Source: Falsiroseomonas algicola (GTDB lineage Bacteria; Pseudomonadota; Alphaproteobacteria; Acetobacterales; Acetobacteraceae). Taken from it: 64,000 bases of DNA. The notes beneath the pieces were generated by a model, which saw nothing but the letters and a program-made list of their open reading frames with translations, did not search any database and was not told the origin of the DNA. This document shows, one piece after another, positions 24,987-34,243 of this stretch. Position 1 is the stretch's first letter. Every line of letters starts with the position of its first letter. The position numbers were made by a program, and so were the translations under genes. The DNA is taken from assembly GCF_011040385.1 (NCBI RefSeq), contig NZ_JAAIKB010000012.1:62001-126000 (forward strand), in the 5' to 3' direction.

Positions 24987-25960
24987 GGCTGCTGGAGGTC
25001 GAGGACCTGCATGTGGAATTCGCGGCCCGAGGCCTCGACAACCGCGTCCGCGTCGCCCGCGCGCTCAACGGCGTCTCCTTCACCGTCGATGCCGGTGAGG
25101 TGGTGGGCCTGGTCGGTGAGACCGGCGCGGGCAAGTCGCTGACCGCCCTCGCCGCCATGGGCCTGCTGCGCGCCCCCGCCCGCATCCCGCAGGGCTCCAT
25201 CCGCTTCGAGGGCCAGGACATCCTGGCCATGTCCGATCGCGAACTGGAGAAGATCCGGGGACGGCGGATGGCGATGGTGGTGCAGTCGCCGCTCACCTCG
25301 CTCGATCCGCTGAAGCGCATCGGTGACCAGCTGGTGCGCATGCAGCGCGTCCACGGCACGGCGCGCGGGGCCGAGGCGCGCGCGCGGGCGGAAGCGATGC
25401 TCGCCGCCGTGCGCATCCCCGACCCCGCGCGCCGCATGCAGGCCTGGCCGCATGAACTTTCCGGCGGCATGGCGCAGCGCGTGCTGATCGCGATGGCGCT
25501 GGTGAATGAACCGGCGCTGGTCATCGCGGACGAACCCACCACGGGCCTCGACGTCACGGTGCAGGCGCAGGTGCTGGATACGCTGCGGGACCTGGTGCGG
25601 GCGCGCAACCTGGGCGCGCTGGTCATCACGCATGACCTCGGCGTGGTCGCGCATTACTGCCAGCGCGTCGCGGTGATGTTCGCCGGCCGCATCGTGGAGG
25701 ATGGCCCGGTCGCGGAGGTCTTCGCGCGCCCAGCCCATCCCTACACCCAGGCGCTGATCGCCAGCACGCCGGGCCGCATCGCGCAACTCGGCTACACCGT
25801 CACGGGAGGCACGCCGCCCGACCTCTATGACCTGCCGAGCGGCTGCCTCTATCGCGACCGCTGCCCGCGCGCGACCACGGCCTGCCTCGCGCCACCGCCA
25901 CGGATCGCGCTGGACGCGACGCATGGTGCCGCCTGCCACTATGCGTGGGAGGCCGCATGA
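24983..25960 (+). CDS. ABC importer ATPase, DppD-like
   Basis: A 325-residue ATPase with Walker A GETGAGKSLT, Q-loop VVQSPLTSLDPL, signature LSGGMAQRV, Walker B LVIADEPTTGLDVTVQ and switch ITHDLGVV. The C-terminal oligopeptide-transporter extension carries four cysteines (GCLYRDRCPRAT...C...C) that in relatives bind an iron-sulfur cluster. GTG 24983 is the start, in a GTGA overlap. Confidence 0.93.
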   Translation: MRLLEVEDLHVEFAARGLDNRVRVARALNGVSFTVDAGEVVGLVGETGAGKSLTALAAMGLLRAPARIPQGSIRFEGQDILAMSDRELEKIRGRRMAMVVQSPLTSLDPLKRIGDQLVRMQRVHGTARGAEARARAEAMLAAVRIPDPARRMQAWPHELSGGMAQRVLIAMALVNEPALVIADEPTTGLDVTVQAQVLDTLRDLVRARNLGALVITHDLGVVAHYCQRVAVMFAGRIVEDGPVAEVFARPAHPYTQALIASTPGRIAQLGYTVTGGTPPDLYDLPSGCLYRDRCPRATTACLAPPPRIALDATHGAACHYAWEAA

Positions 25961-26925
25961 TGCTCGATGTCCAGAACCTCGTGCATCGCTTCCCCGGCGG
26001 CGTGAACGCGGTGAACGACGTCTCCTTCTCCATCGCGGCCGGGGAGACGCTGGGCCTTGTCGGCGAATCCGGCTCCGGCAAATCCACCATCGGGCTGCTC
26101 GTCACCCGGCTGCTGGCGCCGACGGGCGGCACCATCCTGTTCGAAGGCGAGGACATCACGCGCCTGCCGCCCGCCGCGCTGCGGAAGCTGCGCGCGCGGT
26201 TGCAGATCGTCTTCCAGGACCCTTGGGGATCGCTCAATCCGCGCATGACCATCGGCCGCCTGCTGGAGGAACCGCTGGCGCTGCACACCACGCTGGACAG
26301 CGCGGCACGCATCGCGGAGGCGCGACGCCTGGCGGATCGCGTGCGCCTGCCGGCGGCGTCGCTCTCGCGCTATCCGCATGAACTCTCGGGCGGCCAGCTG
26401 CAGCGCGTCTCCATCGCCCGCGCGATCGCCAATCGCCCGAAGCTGGTCGTGCTGGATGAGCCGACCTCCTCGCTCGACCTCTCCGTCCGCGCGGGCATCC
26501 TGCAATTGCTGGATGAGCTGCAGCGGGAGACGGGGATCGCGATGCTGTTCATCAGCCACGACCTGGAGACGGTGCGCCTCGTCTCCCACCGCGTCATCGT
26601 GCTCTATCTCGGCCGCATCGTGGAACAGGCACCCGCCGCGACGCTGTTCGACAACCCCGCGCATCCCTACACGCAGGTCCTGCTCTCCGCGCATCTGCCG
26701 CCCGATCCCGCCATGCGGCTGCGGCGGCATGAGGTGACGGGCGAGATTCCGTCCCCCATCAACCTGCCGCCCGGCTGCTTCTTCGCCGGACGCTGCCCCG
26801 TGGCGTTGCCTGCCTGCACGGCCGCGCCGCCACCCGCCATCGCGCTGGAGGCCGGCCATAGCGCCGCCTGCCTCCGCATCGCCGATGGCACCAACATCAT
26901 CGATCCTGTCGAGGAACGCGCATGA
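25957..26925 (+). CDS. ABC importer ATPase, DppF-like
   Basis: A 322-residue second ATPase with Walker A GESGSGKSTI, Q-loop VFQDPWGSLNPRM, signature LSGGQLQRV, Walker B LVVLDEPTSSLDLSV and a C-terminal PPGCFFAGRCPVALPAC extension. ATG 25957 starts in an ATGA overlap with the first ATPase; a further upstream ATG at 25945 is less consistent with the operon's pattern. It completes the importer and overlaps the amidohydrolase gene. Confidence 0.92.
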   Translation: MMLDVQNLVHRFPGGVNAVNDVSFSIAAGETLGLVGESGSGKSTIGLLVTRLLAPTGGTILFEGEDITRLPPAALRKLRARLQIVFQDPWGSLNPRMTIGRLLEEPLALHTTLDSAARIAEARRLADRVRLPAASLSRYPHELSGGQLQRVSIARAIANRPKLVVLDEPTSSLDLSVRAGILQLLDELQRETGIAMLFISHDLETVRLVSHRVIVLYLGRIVEQAPAATLFDNPAHPYTQVLLSAHLPPDPAMRLRRHEVTGEIPSPINLPPGCFFAGRCPVALPACTAAPPPAIALEAGHSAACLRIADGTNIIDPVEERA

Positions 26926-27821
26926 CCGTCTTCAACCCCGCCGCCACGAAAACGGGCTACGGCGCCATCGACATCGTGGTGAACGTCTTCACCCCCGAAG
27001 CCTTCGCCGAGGGCCGCATCCCCACCGATGGCCGCTTCCGCGAACAGGTTCGCACCAAGGCGGAGGATCGCCGCGGCGTCTCGATCGAGGATTACCTCCG
27101 CAAGATGGATGCGGCGGGCATCGAGCGTTCCTTCCTCATCGCCGTGCGCTGCGGCGACCTCCGCGTGAAAGGCTCCGTCGAGATCCCCTATGAATGGGTG
27201 CGCGACATCTGCGCGAAGTATCCGGACCGCTTCAGTGGGCTCGCGGGCATCGATCCCACGCGCGGCATCAAGGGCCTGAAGGAACTCGACGTCGCCATCA
27301 AGGAATACGGCTTCGTCGGCGGTCACCTCTATCCGCACTGGTTCGGGGAGGCGCCGGACAGCGCGATCTACTACCCCTACTACGCCCGCTGCGCGGAGCT
27401 GGAGGTGCCGATCATGATGCAGGTCGGCCACTGCCTGGTCTACCAGCAGGATCGCCGCCTGCCTTCCGTCGGCCGCCCGATGACGCTCGACAAGGTCGCG
27501 ATCCATTTCCCGGAGCTGACCATCATCGGCATCCATCTCGGCTATCCCTGGACGGATGAGATGATCTCCTGCTGCACCAAGCATCCCAACGTCTACATGG
27601 CGGGCGATGCCTATGCGCCGAAGCACTGGCCGCCGCAGGCCGTGCACTACGCCAACACCTATGGGCAGGACAAATTCCTCTTCGGCACGGACTGGGCGGT
27701 GATCGACCCGGAACGCGCGATGAAGGAGATGCATGAGTTGAACTTCCGGCCGGAGCCGCTGAAGAAGATCCTGCGCAACAACGCCATCAACATCTTCAAG
27801 CTGGCCGACAAGCCGGCATGA
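26922..27821 (+). CDS. Amidohydrolase-2 family TIM-barrel protein lacking the HxH motif
   Basis: A 299-residue cytoplasmic protein of the amidohydrolase 2 superfamily, which includes decarboxylases such as ACMSD and gamma-resorcylate decarboxylase and hydrolases such as LigI. The usual DxHxH near the N-terminus reads IDIVVNVF (16-23), so the first two metal-binding His are missing. Later His residues (QVGHCL, GIHLGYPW) and the catalytic Asp (FGTDW) are kept. A close paralogue lies at 35092. It is coupled by ATGA overlaps to the ABC importer and the FAD oxidoreductase. Substrate is unknown. Confidence 0.83.
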   Translation: MTVFNPAATKTGYGAIDIVVNVFTPEAFAEGRIPTDGRFREQVRTKAEDRRGVSIEDYLRKMDAAGIERSFLIAVRCGDLRVKGSVEIPYEWVRDICAKYPDRFSGLAGIDPTRGIKGLKELDVAIKEYGFVGGHLYPHWFGEAPDSAIYYPYYARCAELEVPIMMQVGHCLVYQQDRRLPSVGRPMTLDKVAIHFPELTIIGIHLGYPWTDEMISCCTKHPNVYMAGDAYAPKHWPPQAVHYANTYGQDKFLFGTDWAVIDPERAMKEMHELNFRPEPLKKILRNNAINIFKLADKPA

Positions 27822-29341
27822 GCGACCTGGCGGCGGCGCTGCGCGACCTACTCGGGGAGGCGCATGTCGCGACCGACGAGGCCGCCTGCGCGCTCGCCGC
27901 CTCCGACCTCTTCGAATGGCCCGATGCCGTGCCGGCGCTGCTGGTGATCCGCCCTGGCAGCACGGAGGAATGCGCCGCCGCGCTGCGGATCGTGGCGCAG
28001 CATGGCGCGCCCGTCGTGCCGCGCGGCGCGGGGCTCTCCTACACCGCGGGCGTCGTGCCGGCCGCGCCCGCGGTGGTGGTGGATACGGCACGGCTCGATG
28101 CCATCCGCATCGATGCCGCCAACCTCACCGCCATCGTCGGCGCCGGCACCACCTGGCAGAAGCTGGCAGAGGCGCTGGCGCCGCATGGCCTGCGCTCCGC
28201 CCAGGCCTCGCCCATTTCGGGCGCCGCCAGCACCATCGGCGGCGTCGCCGCGCAGAACCTGCCGGGCAGCATGGACGGCATCGTCGGGCTTGCGGTCGTG
28301 CTCGCCGATGGCAGCGTCGCGCGCACCGGCGCGCTGGCGATGCGGGAGGAGCCGCGCTTCTGGCGGAACATGGGGCCGGACCTCACCGGCCTGTTCCTCG
28401 GGGATTGCGGCGCCTTCGGCGTGAAGACGGAGATTGCCCTGCGCCTGGCGCCGGAACGTGAGGCCGCCTTCGCTTCCTTCGCCTTCGAGGATGGCGCCGC
28501 AATGATGGGCGCGCTTGTCAGCATCGCGCAGAAGGGCCTGGTCGCGCGGGCGCTGGCCATGGACCCGGTGCGCGGCCGATCCGCGACGAAGGTCGAAGCG
28601 GGCGAGGCGCTGCGCACCGCCGCCGCCGTAGCCGCCCGCGCGGGCTCCGTCATGCAGGCCATGCGCGACGTCGCGGGCCTGGCGCGCGCGAAGCTGGCCG
28701 ATCCCGCCTGGACGCTGCACCTGACCGCGGAGGGCGTGACCACCACCGCGGCGGAAGCGGGCATCACGGCCGCGCGTTCCATCGCGCTGGCCGCTGGCGG
28801 TCGCGAGACAGACGCCGCCATCCCCCGCGCGCTGCGCGCCCGCCCCTATTCCATCCGCGGCTTCGTGGGCCCCGATGGAGAGCGCTGGGTGCCCGTGCAT
28901 GGCATGCTGCCGCTCGGCACCGCGCAGGCCTGCCTCGCAGCGCTGGAGGCGCGCCTGCCATCGCTGCACCTCGCGGAGCACGGTATCAGCGTCAGCCACA
29001 TCATCTCCTCGCTCGGCGCCTATGTGACGATCGAGCCGATGTTCTACTGGCGCGATGCGCTGGACCCGCTGCACCTTCAGCACCTCAGCGAGAAGAACCG
29101 CGCCCGCTTCGGCGCCTTCCCCGCCAATCCGGCGGCCCGCGCCGTGGTGCGCGATGCGCGCAAGGCGCTCGCCGCGGTGATGGATGCGCATGGCGCGGTG
29201 CACGCGCAGATCGGCCGCCACTACGCGCTGGCGGAGCGCATGACGCCGGAGGGCGCGGCGCTGCTGCGCCAGGTGAAGGCCATGCTGGACCCGGATCGCC
29301 GAATGAATCCGGGCGCGCTGCTGCGGGGGGACACGCCATGA
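27818..29341 (+). CDS. FAD-binding oxidoreductase, GlcD/D-lactate dehydrogenase type
   Basis: The 507-residue flavoprotein has the PCMH FAD-binding domain: VVPRGAGLSYTAGVVP near 70, IVGAGTTWQKLAEAL, and the ASTIGGVAAQNLPG pyrophosphate loop at about 145. The FAD-oxidase C-terminal domain ends in LDPDRRMNPGALL. Relatives oxidise 2-hydroxy acids (glycolate, D-lactate) or alkyl-ether-type compounds such as vanillyl alcohol. In this operon it probably oxidises a hydroxy acid released by a neighbouring hydrolase; this is inference from context. Confidence 0.88.
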   Translation: MSDLAAALRDLLGEAHVATDEAACALAASDLFEWPDAVPALLVIRPGSTEECAAALRIVAQHGAPVVPRGAGLSYTAGVVPAAPAVVVDTARLDAIRIDAANLTAIVGAGTTWQKLAEALAPHGLRSAQASPISGAASTIGGVAAQNLPGSMDGIVGLAVVLADGSVARTGALAMREEPRFWRNMGPDLTGLFLGDCGAFGVKTEIALRLAPEREAAFASFAFEDGAAMMGALVSIAQKGLVARALAMDPVRGRSATKVEAGEALRTAAAVAARAGSVMQAMRDVAGLARAKLADPAWTLHLTAEGVTTTAAEAGITAARSIALAAGGRETDAAIPRALRARPYSIRGFVGPDGERWVPVHGMLPLGTAQACLAALEARLPSLHLAEHGISVSHIISSLGAYVTIEPMFYWRDALDPLHLQHLSEKNRARFGAFPANPAARAVVRDARKALAAVMDAHGAVHAQIGRHYALAERMTPEGAALLRQVKAMLDPDRRMNPGALLRGDTP

Positions 29342-30996
29342 GGATCACGAAGCACTTCCTGACCGTGGGCCAGCGCCGCGTCCATTACACCCGCGCCGGC
29401 GCGGGCCCGGCCGTCTGCCTGCTGCATGCCTCGCCCTGCTCGGCCAAGGTGCTGCGCGATCCGCAATCCGTCTTCGCGGGTTCCTTCACCGCCTTTGCCT
29501 TCGACACGCCCGGCTTCGGCCTTTCCGACCTGCTGCCGCTGGAACAGCCGGAGATCGAGGACTTCGCCGATGGCCTCGCGGAGGCGCTGACCGTGATGGG
29601 CGTGGAGCAGGCCGCGACCTATGGCCGCCACACCGGCGCTTCCATCGCCGTCGAATACGCGCTCCGCCATCCCGATCGCTGTTCGATGGCGCTGACCGAT
29701 GGCTTTCCGGTGTTCTCCGTGAAGGCGGCGCAGGAGCGGCTGTCGAAGTATCTCCTGCCCATCGTGCCGTCCTGGGATGGCAGCCACCTCGTCTGGCTCT
29801 GGTACCGCTACCGCGACCAGCACGTCTTCTGGCCCTGGCATAACCAGACTCTCGCCTTCCGCGCGGATACCGATGCGCCCGACACGGAGTTCAACCATCG
29901 CGGCGTGCTGGAATTGCTGGAAGCCGGCGATGGCTACCGCATCGGCTACAGCGCCGCCTTCCGGCATCGGGGGCTGGAGGTGCTGCCGGAACTCCGCGTG
30001 CCCGTCTGCTTCGGCAACCGCCCCGGTGACAGCCAGCACCGCACCATGGCGCAGTATCCTGCGACGGCGTGGCAGGAGGAAATGCCGCGCGACCCGCTGG
30101 CCGCCGCGGCCGTGGAGCGCCAGATCCTGTTGCGTCATCCCGCGCGGGGCGAGCCGCCGCCACCGCCGATGGCGACGCCCATCGCGGGCCGAAGCACTAC
30201 CAACTACCTGACCATCGGCGATGCCCAGGTGCTGGTGCGCGTGATGGGGGACATTCACGCGGCGCCGCCGCTGGTCATCGCGCCGCATGTGCCGGGATCC
30301 TCTGCGCTGTATGAGGATCTGCTGCGGGCCCTCGATATCCCCGCCATCAGCTTCGATCCGCCGGGCCATGGCGAGAGCGACGACGGCGCGGTGCAGTCGC
30401 CCGAAGCCTGGGCCGCGACGCTGTGGCAGGTCTGCGATGCGCTCGGCGTCGCGCAGGTGCATCTGCTCGGCCACAACAGCGGCGCCGCCACCGTGGTCGC
30501 GGCCGCCGGCGCAAGACCGGATCGCGCGCTGTCCGTGCTGCTCGATGCGCCCATCGCGCTGCCCGCCAGGCTGCGCGCCGCATGGGCCGATCGCTGGGCG
30601 CCGGATGTCACGCCGAGCTGGGACGGATCGCATCTGCTGAAGATGTGGCACATGCGTCGCGACATGGGGCTCTGGTTCCCCTGGTGGGATCGGCGCCTGG
30701 CGAACGCGCGTGCCGTGGAGCCGCGCATCGAGCCAGAGCGCCTGCAGATGGAGATCCGCGAGCAGGCCAAGAACCCGCGCAGCTTCGCCCCCGCCTGGCG
30801 CGCCGCCATCGCCTGGCCGCTGCCGGAACGCCTGGCCGCGCTGCCGCATCGCATCGCGCTGCTGGCGGCGGAATCGGATCTCTTCGTGCAGTGCCTGGCC
30901 GATGCCGCCGCGGTGCGTCCGGAGGCAGCGGTCCACCGCTACGGCGAGACGGTGGCGGAACGCGCCGCGGCGATCCGCTCGGCCCTGTCCCGCTAG
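29338..30996 (+). CDS. Fused double alpha/beta-hydrolase protein without nucleophilic Ser
   Basis: The 552-residue product contains two alpha/beta-hydrolase domains (about 1-270 and 290-552), joined by a Pro-rich linker. Each has an oxyanion segment (LLHASPCSAK; IAPHVPGSS) and a nucleophile elbow, but the elbows read GRHTG (His98) and GHNSG (Asn380) instead of GxSxG. Both halves share WDGSHL and an FWPW/WFPW segment, so they arose by duplication. A single-domain relative lies at 33416 in the same operon. The activity may be non-hydrolytic (for example a lyase), or the domains may be binding proteins. Confidence 0.82.
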   Translation: MRITKHFLTVGQRRVHYTRAGAGPAVCLLHASPCSAKVLRDPQSVFAGSFTAFAFDTPGFGLSDLLPLEQPEIEDFADGLAEALTVMGVEQAATYGRHTGASIAVEYALRHPDRCSMALTDGFPVFSVKAAQERLSKYLLPIVPSWDGSHLVWLWYRYRDQHVFWPWHNQTLAFRADTDAPDTEFNHRGVLELLEAGDGYRIGYSAAFRHRGLEVLPELRVPVCFGNRPGDSQHRTMAQYPATAWQEEMPRDPLAAAAVERQILLRHPARGEPPPPPMATPIAGRSTTNYLTIGDAQVLVRVMGDIHAAPPLVIAPHVPGSSALYEDLLRALDIPAISFDPPGHGESDDGAVQSPEAWAATLWQVCDALGVAQVHLLGHNSGAATVVAAAGARPDRALSVLLDAPIALPARLRAAWADRWAPDVTPSWDGSHLLKMWHMRRDMGLWFPWWDRRLANARAVEPRIEPERLQMEIREQAKNPRSFAPAWRAAIAWPLPERLAALPHRIALLAAESDLFVQCLADAAAVRPEAAVHRYGETVAERAAAIRSALSR

Positions 30997-32451
30997 ATGC
31001 CCTTCGACGCGATCTTCCGCCTGCATCGCCGCACGCGGCCGGACAAGACCGCCATCATCGATGGCGACCGGCGCATCGACTATGCGACGCTCGACCGGAT
31101 GATCGATGGCGCCTGCCACGCGCTCCACGCGCGCGGCGTGCGGCGGGAGATGCTGGTCGGCCTCGGCCTTGGCGACCATGCGGAGCATGTGGTCGCGATG
31201 ATCGCGCTGGCGCGGCTTGGCGCCGTGATCCTGCCGATGGATTGCCGCTGGCAGACGGAGGAGAAGCACCGCTTCGCGGAGGCCTTCCAGCCCGACATCG
31301 TACTGCTGGAAGCCGAGGACGCTGCGCTGCCCATGGCGGGTTGGCACGGCATGCAACCCGGCTGGATCGCGCCATCCGACACGCCCTACCACGACGCTGC
31401 CATCACCGATGACAGCCCGCTGGTGCTCTCGCTTTCCTCCGGTACCACGGGTCTCCCCAAGGGCCCGCGCGCGACGCATCGGCAGTTCGAGGCGCGCTTC
31501 ATGGTCTACTGGCTGAACATGGGCCTGAACGCGCAGGACGTGTATGTTTCCGTCACGCCGCTCTATTTCGGCGGCGGCCGCGCCTTCAACCTCGCCACGC
31601 TCTTCGCCGGCGCCACCATCTCCGTCCTCTCGCCGCGCACGAAGGTCAGCGCGCTTTCCGCGCATCTCGCCGCGATCGGCGGCACGGTGCTGTTCCTGGT
31701 GCCGACCATGATCCGGCGCCTGCTGGACGAGAAGCCGGCATCGCTCGCCTTCCCGACGCTGCGCGTCCTCATCTCCTCCGGCTCCGCCCTGCATCCGGAG
31801 GAACGGATCGCCATCCGCACGCAGCTCACGCCCAACCTCTTCGAGTTCTATTCCTCGACCGAAGGCGGCGGCGTCTCCATCCTCACCCCCGCTGATTGCG
31901 AACGCCATCCCGACAGCGTCGGCCGCCCCGGCTTCCGCGTCGAGGTCGAGATCGTGGATGAGCATCACGCCCCGCAGCCCCCCGGCACCATCGGCCGCCT
32001 GCGCTACCGCAGCCCCGCCTCCGCCCGCGGCTACTGGCGCGCGGAGGATGGCGACGCCTTCCGCGACGGGTGGTTCTACCCCGGCGACCTGGCGCGGCTC
32101 GACGAGGAGGGGTTCCTCTATCTCCATGGCCGCGCCAAGGACATGATCATCCGCGGCGGCGTGAACATCTATCCGCAGGACATCGAGCGTGTGCTGCGCG
32201 AGCATCCCGGCATCCGCGACGCCGCCGTCACTGGCGCACCGTCCCGCGAGATGGGGGAGGAGGTCGCCGCCTTCATCGTCGCCGACTCCGGTGTCAGCGA
32301 CGAGGATCTGCGCGCCCACTGCCGCGCCGCGCTGGCGCCCTACAAGGTGCCGAGCATCATCCATCGCCTGGCCGAGTTGCCGCGCAACGCCGGCGGCAAG
32401 GTGGTGAAGGCGGAACTGCTGACGCTGCTGAACCCAGGAGCCCGATCATGA
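30997..32451 (+). CDS. Class I AMP-forming acyl-CoA synthetase
   Basis: A 484-residue adenylating enzyme with LSLSSGTTGLPKGPRATH at about 143-160, FYSSTEGGG (A5), PGDLARLDEEGFLYLHGRAKDMI (A7-A8) and a C-terminal PRNAGGKVVKAEL holding the catalytic Lys. ATG 30997 follows the upstream stop with no gap. It would convert an acid released by the operon's hydrolases and oxidoreductase to its CoA ester. The P-loop ends in GPRATH rather than the more usual GVxxTH. Confidence 0.9.
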   Translation: MPFDAIFRLHRRTRPDKTAIIDGDRRIDYATLDRMIDGACHALHARGVRREMLVGLGLGDHAEHVVAMIALARLGAVILPMDCRWQTEEKHRFAEAFQPDIVLLEAEDAALPMAGWHGMQPGWIAPSDTPYHDAAITDDSPLVLSLSSGTTGLPKGPRATHRQFEARFMVYWLNMGLNAQDVYVSVTPLYFGGGRAFNLATLFAGATISVLSPRTKVSALSAHLAAIGGTVLFLVPTMIRRLLDEKPASLAFPTLRVLISSGSALHPEERIAIRTQLTPNLFEFYSSTEGGGVSILTPADCERHPDSVGRPGFRVEVEIVDEHHAPQPPGTIGRLRYRSPASARGYWRAEDGDAFRDGWFYPGDLARLDEEGFLYLHGRAKDMIIRGGVNIYPQDIERVLREHPGIRDAAVTGAPSREMGEEVAAFIVADSGVSDEDLRAHCRAALAPYKVPSIIHRLAELPRNAGGKVVKAELLTLLNPGARS

Positions 32452-33419
32452 CCCAGGCCATCCCGCGCCGCCTGCTGCTCGGCGCCTCGCTCGCTTCCCT
32501 CGCGACGCCTGCGCTGGCGCAGGGCGCCTGGCCGGCGCGCCCCATCCGCTTCATCAGCCCCTGGCCGCCCGGTGGCCCCGCGGACCTGATCGCGCGCCCG
32601 ATCATCGAGAAGGTGAGCCAGGCGCTTGGCCAACCCGTGGTGCTGGAAACGCGGCCCGGCGCGGGCGGCACGCTGGCCGTCGCCTCCGTCGCGCGCGCGG
32701 CGCCGGATGGCTACACGGTGCTCTTCTCCCAGGCCGGCCCCAATGCCATCACGCCGGCCTTCCGCAGCGTGCCCTACGATCCCATCAAGGACTTCATCCC
32801 GGTCACGCAGCTGGTTTCCTCCGGCCTCGTCTTCGTCATCCGGCCCGGCATCGCGGCGACCAACGTGGCGGAGCTGGTGAACGTCGCGCGGTCCTCGAAC
32901 CCCGGCCTGAACTTCGGCTCCATCGGGCCTGCCAGCACCACGCATCTGGCAGGGGAGATGTTCATGCGCGCCGCGAACATCAACCTGCTGCACGTGCCCT
33001 ATACCGGCTCCACCCAGCCCATCACGGACATGCTCGCGGGCCGCATCGACATGGGCTTCTGGAACATCGGCGCCGTCATGGGCTTCATCCAGTCGGGCCA
33101 GCTCCGGCCGCTGGCGGTGACCACGCTCGGCCGCAGCAGCCGCCTGCCGGATGTGCCGGCGATGGCGGAGACCTATCCGGGCTTCGAGATGAATTCCTGG
33201 TACGGCGTCCACATGCCGGCCGGCACGCCACAGCCCATCATCGACCGCCTGCACACGGAATTCGTGGCCGCTTTGCGCGCCCCCGATGTCAGCGCGCGCC
33301 TGGTCGAGGCCGGGCTGGAGATCGAGGGCACGAGCCCCGCGCAATTCGCGCAGAAGATCGCCGCGGACCTGCTCCGCATGCAGGAACTGCAGCGCGCCAC
33401 GGGGCTGCGCGCCGAATGA
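32448..33419 (+). CDS. Bug-family tripartite tricarboxylate transporter receptor
   Basis: The 323-residue periplasmic receptor has a TAT/Sec-like signal (RRLLLGASLASLATPALAQ), then WPARPIRFISPWPPGGPADLIAR, GAGGTLAVASVARAAPDGYTVL and LHVPYTGSTQPITDMLAGRIDM, the standard Bug landmarks. Members bind carboxylated ligands through the PPGG and GTL loops. No tctA/tctB membrane genes are nearby, as is common for orphan Bug proteins. The operon thus carries two unrelated binding proteins. It overlaps its neighbours on both sides by 4 nt. Confidence 0.92.
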   Translation: MTQAIPRRLLLGASLASLATPALAQGAWPARPIRFISPWPPGGPADLIARPIIEKVSQALGQPVVLETRPGAGGTLAVASVARAAPDGYTVLFSQAGPNAITPAFRSVPYDPIKDFIPVTQLVSSGLVFVIRPGIAATNVAELVNVARSSNPGLNFGSIGPASTTHLAGEMFMRAANINLLHVPYTGSTQPITDMLAGRIDMGFWNIGAVMGFIQSGQLRPLAVTTLGRSSRLPDVPAMAETYPGFEMNSWYGVHMPAGTPQPIIDRLHTEFVAALRAPDVSARLVEAGLEIEGTSPAQFAQKIAADLLRMQELQRATGLRAE

Positions 33420-34243
33420 TCCGCCGCGGCTTCACGGAGATCGCGGAAGGCCAGGTGCATTACCGCACGGCCGGGCAGGGCGGCGTGCCGCTGGTGATGA
33501 TGCATGCCTCGCCGGGGTCGGCGAAGCTGCTGGAACCGCTGATCGGCGCCTTCGGGCAGCGCCGCCGCACCATCGCCTGCGACACGCTCGGCAATGGCGA
33601 TTCCTGCGTGCCCGGCACGAAGGACACCACCATCGCCTATTTTGCCGATGCCCATCTGCGGGCGCTGGATGCGCTGGGCCTCGATCGCTTCGACCTCTAC
33701 GGCAGCCACACCGGCGCCAACATCGCGGTCGAGATCGCGATCGCCGCGCCGCATCGCGTTCGCCGCCTGGTGCTGGACGGTGTCTCGCTCTATGCGCCGG
33801 CGGAGCGGGCCGACATGCTGGTGCATTACGCGCCGGGCGTGACGCTGGACCAGAACGGATCGCAGCTGTCCTGGATCTGGAACTTCGTGCGCGACGCCTA
33901 CCTGTTCTGGCCCTGGTACAAGCGGGATGCCGCGCATCGAAGGCCGCTCGGCCTGCCCTCCGCGGAGGAGCTGCACGACAAGGTGGTGGAGGTGCTGAAA
34001 TCCGCGCGGACCTATCACCTCAGCTACAACGCCGCCATCGGCTACGACAAGGAACCGCGGCTCAAGCTGGTCACGGTGCCGACCCTGCTGGCCTGCGCGC
34101 GCAGCGACATGCTGTTCGAATACTTCGACCGCGTCCGCGCGCTGATGCCGCAGGCGGAGCCGCTGGTCACCAACGGCACCGGCAACCCGAAGGCCTTCGC
34201 GGAGACGATCGGCGCCTTCCAGGCCTTCTACGACCGCGGCTAA
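33416..34243 (+). CDS. Single-domain alpha/beta-hydrolase with His at the nucleophile elbow
   Basis: A 275-residue alpha/beta-hydrolase-fold protein. It has MMHASPGSAK as the oxyanion segment, DTLGNGDS, and GSHTG (His98 at the centre) where GxSxG is expected. The NGSQL and FWPW segments match those in the double-domain protein encoded upstream, so it is a paralogue. It ends the operon, directly abutting the stop of the convergent GntR gene with no spacer between the two. Confidence 0.83.
   Translation: MIRRGFTEIAEGQVHYRTAGQGGVPLVMMHASPGSAKLLEPLIGAFGQRRRTIACDTLGNGDSCVPGTKDTTIAYFADAHLRALDALGLDRFDLYGSHTGANIAVEIAIAAPHRVRRLVLDGVSLYAPAERADMLVHYAPGVTLDQNGSQLSWIWNFVRDAYLFWPWYKRDAAHRRPLGLPSAEELHDKVVEVLKSARTYHLSYNAAIGYDKEPRLKLVTVPTLLACARSDMLFEYFDRVRALMPQAEPLVTNGTGNPKAFAETIGAFQAFYDRG

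Noticed and set aside
29221-32364. Open frame of more than 1000 codons on the minus strand opposite the alpha/beta-hydrolase and acyl-CoA ligase genes
   Set aside because: It mirrors real plus-strand genes in GC-rich DNA, where antisense frames stay open. The product is His/Arg/Ala-rich without domains, and the plus-strand proteins have clear motifs.
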